Assembly: GCF_036320965.1 (NCBI RefSeq)
Contig: NC_092230.1
Span: forward strand, 50,517,282-50,581,281
Reading direction: 5' to 3'
Length of the DNA: 64,000 nt
Source of the DNA: Panulirus ornatus
Lineage: Eukaryota > Arthropoda > Malacostraca > Decapoda > Palinuridae
Shown: positions 1-11,220 of the stretch, piece after piece
Layout of the letters: each line of letters begins with the position of its first letter
Position numbering within the stretch: position 1 is the stretch's first letter
The notes under the pieces: generated by a model
Database searches by the model: none
Told to the model about the DNA's origin: nothing
What the model saw: the letters and a program-made list of their open reading frames with translations, nothing else
Made by a program: the position numbers and the translations under genes

Positions 1-3000
1 CTGGAAGATTATACTGATGGTGAACTGAACCATTTAACCTGGCAGATTATACTGATAGTGAACTGAACCATCTAACCTGGAAGATTATACTGATGGTGAA
101 CTGAACCATTTGACATGGCAGATTATGCTGATGGTGAACTGAACCATTTAACCTGGCAGATTATACTGATGGTGAACTGAACCATTTAACCTGGCAGATT
201 ATACTGATGGTGAACTGAACCATCTAACCTGGAAGATTATACTGATGGTGAACTGAACCATTTGACATGGCAGATTATGCTGATGGTGAACTGAACCATT
301 TAACCTGGCAGATTATACTGATGGTGAACTGAACCATTTGACATGGCAGATTATACTGATGGTGAACTGAACCATTTGACATGGCAGATTATGCTGATGG
401 TGAACTGAACCATTTGACCTGGCAGATTATACTGATGGTGAACAGAACCATTTGACCTGGCAGATTATACTGATGGTGAACTGAACCATTTAACCTGGCA
501 GATTATACTGATGGTGAACTGAACCATTTGACATGGCAGATTATGCTGATGGTGAACTGAACCATTTAACCTGGCAGATTATGCTGATGGTGAACTGAAC
601 CATTTAACCTGGCAGATTATACTGATGGTGAACTGAACCATTTAACCTGGCAGATTATACTGATGGTGAACTGAACCATTTAACCTGGCAGATTATACTG
701 ATGGTGAACTGAACCATTTAATCTGGCAGATTATACTGATGGTGAACTGAACCATTTAACCTGGCAGATTATACTGATGGTGAACTGAACCATTTAATCT
801 GGCAGATTATACTGATGGTGAGCTGAACCATTTAACCTGGCAGATTATACTGATGGTGAACTGAACCATTTAACCTGGCAGATTATACTGATGGTGAACT
901 GAACCATTTAACCTGGCAGATTATGCTGATGGTGAACTGAACCATTTAACCTGGCAGATTATACTGATGGTGAACTGAACCATTTGACATGGCAGATTAT
1001 ACTGATGGTGAACTGAACCATTTAACCTGGCAGATTATGCTGATGGTGAACTGAACCATTTAACCTGGCAGATTATGCTGATGGTGAACTGAACCATTTG
1101 ACATGGCAGATTATACTGATGGTGAACTGAACCATTTAACCTGGCAGATTATACTGATGGTGAACTGAACCATTTGACATGGCAGATTATGCTGATGGTG
1201 AACTGAACCATTTAACCTGGCAGATTATGCTGATGGTGAACTGAACCATTTAACCTGGCAGATTATACTGATGGTGAACTGAACCATTTGACATGGCAGA
1301 TTATACTGATGGTGAACTGAACCATTTAACCTGGCAGATTATACTGATGGTGAACTTAACCATTTGACATGGCAGATTATACTGATGGTGAACTGAACCA
1401 TTTGACATGGCAGATTATACTGATGGTGAACTGAACCATTTAACCTGGCAGATTATACTGATGGTGAACTGAACCATTTAACCTGGCAGATTATACTGAT
1501 GGTGAACTGAACCATTTAACCTGGCAGATTATACTGATGGTGAACTGAACCATTTAACCTGGCAGATTATACTGATGGTGAACTGAACCATTTAACATGG
1601 CAGATTATACTGATGGTGAACTGAACCATTTAACCTGGCAGATTATACTGATGGTGAACTGAACCATTTGACATGGCAGATTATACTGATGGTGAACTAA
1701 ACCATTTAACCTGGCAGATTATACTGATGGTGAACTGAACCATTTAACCTGGCAGATTATGCTGATGGTGAACTGAACCATTTGACATGGCAGATTATGC
1801 TGATGGTGGACTGAACCATTTGAGATGGCATATTATGCTGATGGTGAACTGAACCATTTGACATGGCAGATTATACTGATGGTGAACTGAACCATTTAAC
1901 CTGGCAGATTATACTGATGGTGAACTGAACCATTTAACCTGGCAGATTATGCTGATGGTGAACTGAACCATTTGACATGGCAGATTATGCTGATGGTGAA
2001 CTGAACCATTTAACCTGGCAGATTATACTGATGGTGAACTGAACCATTTGACATAGCAGATTATACTGATGGTGAACTGAACCATTTAACCTGGAAGATT
2101 ATGCTGATGGTGAACTGAACCATTTGACATGGCAGATTATACTGATGGTGAACTGAACCATTTAACCTGGCAGATTATACTGATGGTGAACTGAACCATT
2201 TAACCTGGCAGATTATACTGATGGTGAACTGAACCATTTAACCTGGAAGATTATACTGATGGTGAACTGAACCATTTGACATGGCAGATTATGCTGATGG
2301 TGAACTGAACCATTTGACATGGCAGATTATGCTGATGGTGAACTGAACCATTTGACATGGCAGATTATGCTGATGGTGAACTGAACCATTTGACATGGCA
2401 GATTATGCTGATGGTGAACTGAACCATTTGACATGGCAGATTATACTGATGGTGAGCTGAACCATTTAACCTGGAAGATTATGCTGATGGTGAACTGAAC
2501 CATTTAACCTGGCAGATTATACTGATGGTGAACTGAACCATTTGACATGGCAGATTATGCTGATGGTGAACTGAACCATTTGACATGGCAGATTATACTG
2601 ATGGTGAACTGAACCATTTAACCTGGCAGATTATACTGATGGTGAACTGAACCATTTGACATGGCAGATTATACTGATGGTGAACTGAACCATTTAACAT
2701 GGCAGATTGTGCTGATGGTGAACTGAACCATTTGACATGGCAGATTATACTGGTGAACTGAACCATTTAACCTGGCAGATTATACTGATGGTGAACTGAA
2801 CCATTTGACATGGCAGATTATACTGATGGTGAACTGAACCATTTGACATGGCAGATTATACTGGTGAACTGAACCATTTAACCTGGCAGATTATACTGAT
2901 GGTGAACTGAACCATTCAACCTGGCAGATTATGCTGATGGTGAACTGAACCATTTAACATGGCAGATTATACTGATGGTGAACTGAGCCATTTAACATGG

Positions 3001-4168
3001 CAGATTATACTGATGGTGAACTGAACCATTTAACCTGGCAGATTATACTGATGGTGAACTGAACCATTTGACATGGCAGATTATACTGATGGTGAACTGA
3101 ACCATTTAACCTGGCAGATTATGCTGATGGTGAACTGAACCATTTGACATGGCAGATTATACTGATGGTGAACTGAACCATTTAACCTGGCAGATTATAC
3201 TGATGGTGAACTGAACCATTTAACCTGGCAGATTATACTGATGGTGAACTGAACCATTTGACATGGCAGATTATGCTGATGGTGAACTGAACCATTTGAC
3301 ATGGCAGATTATGCTGATGGTGAACTGAACCATTTGACCTGGCAGATTATGCTGATGGTGAACTGAACCATTTGACATGGCAGATTATGCTGATGGTAAA
3401 CTGAACCATTTGACATGGCAGATTATGCTGATGGTGAACTGAACCATTTGACCTGGCAGATTATGCTGATGGTGAACTGAACCATTTAACCTGGCAGATT
3501 ATACTGATGGTGAACTGAACCATTTAACCTGGCAGATTATACTGATGGTGAACTGAACCATCTAACATGGCAGATTATGCTGATTGTGAACTGAACCATC
3601 TAACATGGCAGATTATGCTGATGGTGAACTGAACCATTTGACATGGCAGATTATACTGATGGTGAACTGAACCATCTAACATGGCAGATTATGCTGATTG
3701 TGAACTGAACCATCTAACATGGCAGATTATGCTGATGGTGAACTGAACCATTTGACATGGCAGATTATGCTGATGGTGAACTGAACCATTTGACATGGCA
3801 GATTATGCTGATGGTGAACTGAACCATTTGACATGGCAGATTATGCTGATGGTGAACTGAACCATTTGACATGGCAGATTATGCTGATGGTGAACTGAAC
3901 CATTTAACCTGGCAGATTATGCTGATGGTAAACAGAACCATTTAACCTGGCAGATTATGCTGATGGTGAACTGAACCATTTAACCTGGCAGATTATGCTG
4001 ATGGTGAACTGAACCACTTGACCTGGCAGATTATGCTGATGGTGGACTGAACCATTCAACCTGGCAGATTATACTGATGGTGAACTGAACCATTTAACCT
4101 GGCAGATTATGCTGATGGTGAACTGAACCATTTGACATGGCAGATTATACTAATGGTAGACTGAACCA
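1..4168. repeat. 38-bp tandem satellite, about 110 units
   Basis: A head-to-tail array with a 38-bp period starts at base 1 (so it continues outside the window) and ends near 4168. Each unit contains GATTATACTGATGGTGAAC followed by TGAACCATTTAACCTGGCA. The main variants are ATA/ATG after GATT, and TTAACCTGG / TTGACATGG at the unit join. Two units, near 2750 and 2861, share the same 3-nt deletion (TACTGGTGAACT) and lie 111 bp apart (38+38+35), so a three-unit block was duplicated. All frames are rich in stops, so it is not coding. Confidence 0.97.
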
Positions 4169-6475
4169 CAGTAAAAGTTGTCCAACACTGTACAAGTTGT
4201 CTGACACAGTACAAGTTGAGTGACTCAGTACGAGGTCTGACACAGTATAAGTTGTCTGACACAGTATAAGTTGTCTCTCTGACATAGTACAATTTGTCCG
4301 ACACAGTATAAGTTGTTTGACATAATACAAGTTATTTGCCACAATTTACTTGCTGACACAGTACAAGTTGTCTGATACAGTACAAGTTGTCTGACACAGT
4401 ACAAGTTGTCTGACACAAGATACTGACACAATACATGTTTTCTGGCACAATACGTTATCTGCCACAATTCAACTTACTGACACAAGTTGTGATACAGTAA
4501 AAGTTGTCTGACACAGAACAAGTTGCTGATGCAAGTTATCCAACACAGTGCAGGCTGTCTGACACAATACAAGTTGTCTGGCACAATATAAGTTGTCTGA
4601 CACAGTACAAAAGTTGTCTGACACAATACAAGTTATCCAACAAGTTGTCTGACACTGTACAGGTTGTCTGACATAATACAAGCTGACAGACACAGTACAA
4701 GATGTCTGACACCATACAAGTTGTCTGACATAATACAAGCTGACAGACACAGTACAAGTTGTCTGACACCATACAAGTTGTCTGACATAATACAAGCTGT
4801 CAGACACAGTACAAGTTGTCTGACACCATACAAGTTGTCTGACATAATACAAGCTGACTGACACAGTACAAGATGTCTGACACCATACAAGTTGTCTGAC
4901 ATAATACAAGCTGACAGACACAGTACAAGATGTCTGACACCATACAAGGTGTCGGACATAATACAAGCTGTCAGACACAGTACAAGTTGTCTGACACCAT
5001 ACAAGTTGTCTGATATAATACAAGCTGACTGACACAGTACAAGTTGTCTGACACCATACAAGTTGTCTGACATTATACAAGCTGTCAGACACAGTACAAG
5101 TTGTCTGACACCATACAAGTTGTCTGATATAATACAAGCTGACTGACACAGTACAAGTTGTCTGACACCATACAAGTTGTCTGACATAATACAAGCTGTC
5201 AGACACAGTACAAGTTGTCTGACACCATACAAGTTGTCTGATATAATACAAGCTGACTGACACAGTACAAGTTGTCTGACACCATACAAGTTGTCTGACA
5301 TAATACAAGCTGTCAGACACAGTACAAGTTGTCTGACACCATACAAGTTGTCTGTCATAATACAAGCTGACAGACACAGTACAAGTTGTCTGACACCATA
5401 CAAGTTGTCTGACATAATACAAGCTGTCAGACACAGTACATGTTGTCTGACACCATACAAGTTGTCTGATATAATACAAGCTGACTGACACAGTACAAGA
5501 TGTCTGACACCATACAAGTTGTCTGAGATAATACAAGCTGACTGACACAGTACATGTTGTCTGACACCATACCAGTTGTGACACTACGAGCTGTCTGACG
5601 TAATACAAGTTTTCTGACACAGTACAAGTTGTCTAGCATAATACAAGCTGTATGACAGTACAAGTTGTCTGACACAATACAAGTTATCCAACAAGTTGTC
5701 TGACACAATACAAGTTGTCTGACAATGTACAGGTTGTGTGTCTTAATATAAGCTGTCAGACACAGTACAAGTTGTCTGACACAGTACAAGTTGTCTGACA
5801 TAATACAAGCTGTATGACACAGTACGAGCAATCTGACATAGTACAAGTTGTCTGACACAGTACGAGCAGTCGGACAGTGCTGACAGTGCATGTTTTCTGA
5901 CAGTACGAGCAGTCTGACATAGTACATGTTGTCTGACACAGTACATGCTGTCTGACACAGTACGAGCAGTCTGACACAGTACGAGCAGTCTGACATAGTA
6001 CGAGTTGTCTGATATAGTACATGCCGTCTGACACAGTACGAGCAGTCTGACATAGTACATGTTGTCTGACACAGTACGAGCAGTCTGACATAGTACATGT
6101 CATCTGACACAGTACGAGCAGTCTGACATAGTACATGTTGTCTGACACAGTATGAGCAGTCTGACATAGTACATGTCTGACACAGTACAAACAGTCTGAC
6201 ATAGTACATGTTGTCTGACACAGTACGAGCAGTCTGACATAGTACATGTGATCTGACACAGTACGAGCAGTCTGACATAGTACATGTTGTCTGACACAGT
6301 ACGAGCAGTCTGACAGTACATGTTGTCTGACACAGTACGAGCAGTCTGACATAGTACATGTCATCTTACACAATACGAGCAGTCTGACAGTACATATTGT
6401 CTGACACAGTATGAGCAGTCTGACATAGTACAAGTTGCCTGACACAGTACAAGCTGTCTAACACAGTACAAGACT
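4169..6475. repeat. 19-bp satellite with higher-order units
   Basis: The monomer is TACAAGTTGTCTGACACAG (19 bp), about 120 copies. From about 4650 to 5560 three monomer types (ending ACACCA, ACATAA and CTGACAGACACAG) form a 57-bp unit; between about 4960 and 5300 alternate 57-bp units carry CTGTCAG or CTGACTG, giving a 114-bp period. From about 5820 to 6430 the array switches to a 38-bp dimer that alternates GTACGAGCAGTCTGACATA and a GTACATGTTGTCTGACACA type. Because 57 and 114 are multiples of 3, minus-strand frames stay open for up to 383 codons in overlapping frames; these cysteine-rich repeats have no credible protein identity. Confidence 0.96.
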
Positions 6476-7193
6476 AACAAGGGAGATTATAGTGAGTAAC
6501 ACCAGTCATTACTAGATGCAGTGATCGCTGAAGACTACATATGGTAGAAGCCATTCACATTTAGAGAGAAAGCCCCTGTCATTAGCATGCAGACAAACAT
6601 GACCACCGCCATACACTTCTTTGATGACCTGCCAATAGAACGTAGACGAATGGGGCACATCATTGACCCGCCACAAGCTACCGAGTACGCAACTGCTGAG
6701 CGTCAGGAACACGGTCCAATGTTATAAAGGTCAGAGAGAACATGACCTCAGCTCGACATACAAACAATAACAGTTTCGCTTGGCTCTACGTAGTGTATTT
6801 AGTAATGGACTTTGCGTAATATTGTTCTTGTGTGTTTTACCTAGACTGCAAGTTTTCTATTTTTCCGTTTCCACTGTATGTTGTATTCATATTGTACTAC
6901 CCTTTATGCAATTGTTAATTTGTTTAATGTTTCTCTTACTTCTATGTGCTGTGTTTTTCTGATTGTTTCTATATTTTGTTTTTGCTTTACTTTGCTTAAC
7001 CAAGTTTTGTGATGCAGCATTTTTCTCTTTTTGTACATTCCTGATGATGCTTCTGTGGAGGCCAAAGCTTGAATTTATCAAATGATAGACTACGGACAAC
7101 TGGTGTTTGAGCAGTCACCTAATGGTAGAATATTACTGAGAAAATTTGTGAACATTAGAAATATTAATAACCCTAAATATGGTGTTGTATTCA

Positions 7194-7196
<3 letters not shown>
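6476..7196 (+). mobile_element. Old retroelement relic, possibly Penelope-like
   Basis: A non-tandem segment between the 19-bp satellite and a (TA)n run. A plus-strand frame at about 6516-6725 reads through one stop and then codes a stretch containing FREKAPVISMQTNMTTA and HFFDDLPIERRRM, ending at a stop just before a TATAAAG box (6723-6729). Downstream at 7041-7066 is a hammerhead-ribozyme-like core (listed separately). Coding end, then TATA-like box, then hammerhead-like motif resembles the terminal region of Penelope-like elements, which carry hammerheads in their pLTRs. The family assignment is inference from that order; no reverse transcriptase is present here. Confidence 0.3.
7041..7066 (+). 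ncRNA. Degenerate hammerhead-ribozyme-like core
   Basis: CTGATGA (7041-7047) is followed by a 5-bp stem, GCTTC (7049-7053) with GAGGC (7058-7062), closed by the TGTG loop, then CAAAG. A hammerhead core is CTGANGA, stem II, GAAA; here GAAA is changed to CAAA, which should abolish cleavage. Stem III and the cleavage triplet could not be placed with confidence. It is probably a fossil. Confidence 0.3.

Positions 7197-7278
<82 letters not shown>
7197..7278. repeat. (TA)n microsatellite at LINE 3' end
   Basis: An uninterrupted AT dinucleotide run of about 80 bp that directly abuts the poly-T (minus-strand poly-A) 3' end of the adjoining minus-strand LINE. Confidence 0.98.
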
Positions 7279-7281
<3 letters not shown>

Positions 7282-7479
7282 TTGTTTTTTTTTTGCTTTG
7301 TCGCTGTCTCCCACGTTTGCGAGGTAGCGCAAGGAAACAGACGAAAGAAATGGCCCAACCCACCCCCATACTCATGTATATACATACACGTCCACACACG
7401 CAAATATACATACCTACACAGCTTTCCATGGTTTACCCCAGATGCTTCACATGCCCTGATTCAATCCATTGACAGCACG

Positions 7480-8844
7480 TCAACCCCGGTATACCACATC
7501 GATCCAATTCACTCTATTCCTTGCCCTCCTTTCACCCTCCTGCATGTTCAGGCCCCGATCACACAAAATCTTTTTCACTCCATCCTTCCACCTCCAATTT
7601 GGTCTCCCTCTTCTCCTCGTTCCCTCCACCTCCGACACATATATCCTCTTGGTCAATCTTTCCTCACTCATTCTCTCCATGTGCCCAAACCATTTCAAAA
7701 CACCCTCTTCTGCTCTCTCAACCACGCTCTTTTTATTTCCACACATCTCTCTTACCCTTTCATTACTTACTCGATCAAACCACCTCACACCACACATTGT
7801 CCTCAAACATCTTATTTCCAGCACATCCACCCTCCTGCGCACAACCCTATCCATAGCCCAAGCCATGCAACCATACGACATTGTTGGAACCACTATTCCT
7901 TCAAACATACCCATTTTTGCTTTCCGAGATAATGTTCTCGACTTCCACACATTCTTCAAGGCTCCCAGGATTTTCGCCCCCTCCCCCACCCTATGATCCA
8001 CTTCCGCTTCCATGGTTCCATCCGCTGCCAGATCCACTCCCAGATATCTAAAACACTTTACTTCCTCCAGTTTTTCTCCATTCAAACTTACCTCCCAATT
8101 GACTTGACCCTCAACCCTACTGTACCTAATAACCTTGCTCTTATTCACATTTACTCTTAACTTTCTTCTTTCACACACTTTACCAAACTCAGTCACCAGC
8201 TTCTGCAGTTTCTCACATGAATCAGCCACCAGCGCTGTATCATCAGCGAACAACAACTGACTCACTTCCCAAGCTCTCTCATCCACAACAGACTTCAAAC
8301 TTGCCCCTCTTTCCAAAACTCTTGCATTCACCTCCCTAACAACCCCATCCATAAACAAATTAAACAACCATGGAGACATCACACACCCCTGCCGCAAACC
8401 TACATTCACTGAGAACCAATCACTTTCCTCTCTTCCTACACGTACACATGCCTTACATCCTCGATAAAAACTTTTCACTGCTTCTAACAACTTGCCTCCC
8501 ACACCATATATTCTTAATACCTTCCACAGAGCATCTCTATCAACTCTATCATATGCCTTCTCCAGATCCATAAATGCTACATACAAATCCATTTGCTTTT
8601 CTAAGTATTTCTCACATACATTCTTCAAAGCAAACACCTGATCCATACATCCTCTACCACTTCTGAAACCACGCTGCTCTTCCCCAATCTGATGCTCTGT
8701 ACATGCCTGGACCCTCTCAATCAGTACCCTCCCATATAATTTATCAGGAATACTCAACAAACTTATACCTCTGTAATTTGAGTACTCACTCTTATCCCCT
8801 TTGCCTTTTTTTTGTACAATGGCACTATGTATACATTCCACCAA
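7480..8844 (-). CDS. LINE reverse transcriptase ORF fragment (RTE-1)
   Basis: A 454-codon open frame covering most of the reverse transcriptase and the C-terminal region of a LINE polyprotein. Visible motifs in order: YRGISLLSIPDKLYGRVL (RT block 2), RSGRGCMDQVF, FMDLEKAYDRVDRDAL (RT A box, catalytic Asp), GLRQGCVMSPWLFNLFMDG (RT B), FADDTALVAD (RT C, catalytic Asp pair), RYLGVDLAADG (RT E), and a C-terminal part with [14 protein letters not shown] and GRPNWRWKDGVKKIL, as in RTE-like elements. The frame opens only after a homopolymer frameshift near 8810, so the upstream RT and APE parts are out of frame. It would copy element RNA at nicked DNA if translated within a full protein. Confidence 0.85.
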   Translation of the reverse strand: MVECIHSAIVQKKGKGDKSEYSNYRGISLLSIPDKLYGRVLIERVQACTEHQIGEEQRGFRSGRGCMDQVFALKNVCEKYLEKQMDLYVAFMDLEKAYDRVDRDALWKVLRIYGVGGKLLEAVKSFYRGCKACVRVGREESDWFSVNVGLRQGCVMSPWLFNLFMDGVVREVNARVLERGASLKSVVDERAWEVSQLLFADDTALVADSCEKLQKLVTEFGKVCERRKLRVNVNKSKVIRYSRVEGQVNWEVSLNGEKLEEVKCFRYLGVDLAADGTMEAEVDHRVGEGAKILGALKNVWKSRTLSRKAKMGMFEGIVVPTMSYGCMAWAMDRVVRRRVDVLEIRCLRTMCGVRWFDRVSNERVREMCGNKKSVVERAEEGVLKWFGHMERMSEERLTKRIYVSEVEGTRRRGRPNWRWKDGVKKILCDRGLNMQEGERRARNRVNWIDVVYRG

Positions 8845-9494
8845 TCCTCAGGCACCTCACCACGAGTCATACATACATTAAATAACCTTACCAACCAGTC
8901 AACAATACAGTCACCCCCTTTTTTAATAAATTCCACTGCAATACCATCCAAACCTGCTGCCTTGCCGGCTTTCATCTTCTGCAAAGCTTTTACTACCTCT
9001 TCTCTGTTTACCAAATCATTTTCCCTAACCCTCTCACTTTGCACACCACCTCGACCAAAACACCCTATATCTGCCACTCTATCATCAAACACATTCAACA
9101 AACCTTCAAAATACTCACTCCATCCCCTTCTCACATCACCACTACTTGTTATCACCTCCCCATTTGCGCCCTTCACTGAAGTTCCCATTTGCTCCCTTGT
9201 CTTACGCACTTTATTTACCTCCTTCCAGAACATCTTTTTATTCTCCCTAAAATTTAATGATACTCTCTCACCCCAACTCTCATTTGCCCTCTTTTTCACC
9301 TCTTGCACCTTTCTCTTGACCTCCTGTCTCTTTCTTTTACACATCTCCCACTCAATTGCATTTTTTCCCTGCAAAAATCGTCCAAATGCCTCTCTCTTCT
9401 CTCTCACTTCTTCATCCCACCACTCACTACCCTTTCTAATCAACCCACCTCCCACTCTTCTCATGCCACAAGCATCTTTTGCGCAATCCATCAC
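8763..9494 (-). pseudogene. LINE linker and RT N-terminal fragment (RTE-1)
   Basis: A 243-codon frame upstream of the RT fragment, starting after the in-frame TGA near 9510. It carries the basic linker (EVKKRANESWGERVSLNFR), then [23 protein letters not shown] RT block 1 sequence (here [19 protein letters not shown]). It loses frame in the expanded T run at 8808-8816, ending in unrelated residues. It belongs to the same original protein as the fragment at 7480-8844. Confidence 0.8.
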
Positions 9495-9827
9495 TGATTC
9501 CCTAAATACATCTCATTCCTCCCCCACTCCCCTTACTTCCATTGTTCTCACCTTTTTCCATTCTGTACTCAGTCTCTCCTGGTACTTCCTCACACAAGTC
9601 TCCTTCCCAAGCTCACTTACTCTCACCACCCTCTTCACCCCAACATTCACTCTTCTTTTCTGAAAACCCATACAAATCTTCACCTTAGCCTCCACAAGAT
9701 AATGATCAGACATCCCTCCAGTTGCACCTCTGAGCACATTAACATCCAAAAGTCTCTCTTTCGCGCGCCTGTCAATTAACACGTAATCCAATAACGCTCT
9801 CTGGCCATCTCTCCTACTTACATACGT

Positions 9828-11220
9828 TTTTTTTTTTTTTTTTTTTATACTTTGTCGCTGTCTCCCGCGTTTGCGAGGTAGCGCAAGGAAACAGACGAAA
9901 GAAATGGCCCAACCCCCCCCATACACATGTACATACACACGTCCACACACGCAATATACATACCTACACAGCTTTCCATGGTTTACCCCAGACGCTTCAC
10001 ATGCCTTGATTCAATCCACTGACAGCACGTCAACCCCGGTATACCACATCGCTCCAATTCACTCTATTCCTTGCCCTCCTTTCACCCTCCTGCATGTTCA
10101 GGCCCCGATCACACAAAATCCTTTTCACTCCATCTTTCCACCTCCAATTTGGTCTCCCTCTTCTCCTCGTTCCCTCCACCTCCGACACATATATCCTCTT
10201 GGTCAATCTTTCCTCACTCATTCTCTCCATGTGCCCAAACCACTTCAAAACACCCTCTTCTGCTCTCTCAACCACGCTCTTTTTATTTCCACACATCCCT
10301 CTTACCCTTACGTTACTTACTCGATCAAACCACCTCACACCACACATTGTCCTCAAACATCTCATTTCCAGCACATCCATCCTCCTGCGCACAACTCTAT
10401 CCATAGCCCACGCCTCGCAACCATACAACATTGTTGGAACCACTATTCCTTCAAACATACCCATTTTTGCTTTCCGGGATAATGTTCTCGACTTCCACAC
10501 ATTTTTCAAGGCTCCCAAAATTTTCGCCCCCTCCCCCACCCTATGATCCACTTCCGCTTCCATGGTTCCATCCGCTGACAGATCCACTCCCAGATATCTA
10601 AAACACTTCACTTCCTCCAGCCTCTCACCATTCAAACTCACCTCCCAATTGACTTGACCCTCAACCCTACTGTACCTAATAACCTTGCTCTTATTGACAT
10701 TCACTCTTAACTTTCTTCTTCCACACACTTTACCAAACTCCGTCACCAGCTTCTGCAGTTTCTCACATGAATCCGCCACCAGCGCTGTATCATCAGCGAA
10801 CAACAACTGACTCACTTCCCAAGCTCTCTCATCCCCAACAGACTTCATACTTGCCCCTCTTTCCAAAACTCTTGCATTTACCTCCCTAACAACCCCATCC
10901 ATAAACAAATTAAACAACCATGGAGACATCACACACCCCTGCCGCAAACCTACATTCACTGAGAACCAATCACTTTCCTCTCTTCCTACACGTACACATG
11001 CCTTACATCCTCGATAAAAACTTTTCACTGCTTCTAACAACTTGCCTCCCACACCATATATTCTTAATACCTTCCACAGAGCATCTCTATCAACTCTATC
11101 ATATGCCTTCTCCAGATCCATAAATGCTACATACAAATCCATTTGCTTTTCTAAGTATTTCTCACATACATTCTTCAAAGCAAACACCTGATCCACACAT
11201 CCTCTACCACTTCTGAAACC
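9828..11220 (-). mobile_element. Nested 5'-truncated RTE LINE copy (RTE-2)
   Basis: A subfamily A copy truncated at the RT motif GFRSGRG (11220) and ending in a 3'UTR plus an A run of about 20 (9828-9846 as T). It interrupts RTE-1: the host sequence ACTTACATACGT is present on both sides (9816-9827 and 11221-11232), an exact 12-bp target-site duplication (the terminal T at 9827 also merges with the T run). This is the clearest insertion event in the window. RT boxes A, B, C (FADD) and E are intact and open. Confidence 0.92.

Larger units (their letters stand above)
7279..9827 (-). mobile_element. RTE-type LINE, subfamily A, 3' part (RTE-1)
   Basis: Read on the minus strand this is the central and 3' part of an APE-type LINE: linker, reverse transcriptase, C-terminal region and a 3'UTR of about 190 bp ending in A-rich sequence and (TA)n. 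Its 5' part lies at 11221-11959 on the same strand, separated by a nested copy (9828-11220); the two parts overlap by the exact 12-bp duplication ACTTACATACGT (9816-9827 and 11221-11232). Lesions: a TGG-to-TGA stop near 9510, and extra T residues at about 8808-8816 that shift frame ahead of the RT domain. The FADD box is intact. It is not functional as it stands. Confidence 0.9.

Noticed and set aside
4469..5620. 383-codon minus-strand frame, cysteine- and tyrosine-rich
   Set aside because: It arises from the 57-bp higher-order repeat, which is a multiple of 3; equivalent frames are open in other phases over the same bases, and there is no known family.
1..6475. CRISPR-like array of regular repeats
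   Set aside because: Units are contiguous with no unique spacers, and the context is eukaryotic.
6780..6962. 60-codon hydrophobic plus-strand frame resembling a membrane protein
   Set aside because: T-rich sequence gives Phe/Leu-rich peptides by chance; no homology and no gene context.
7133..7429. Frames of Ile-Tyr repeats across (TA)n (also at 13359-13811 and elsewhere)
   Set aside because: Translation of the dinucleotide repeat.
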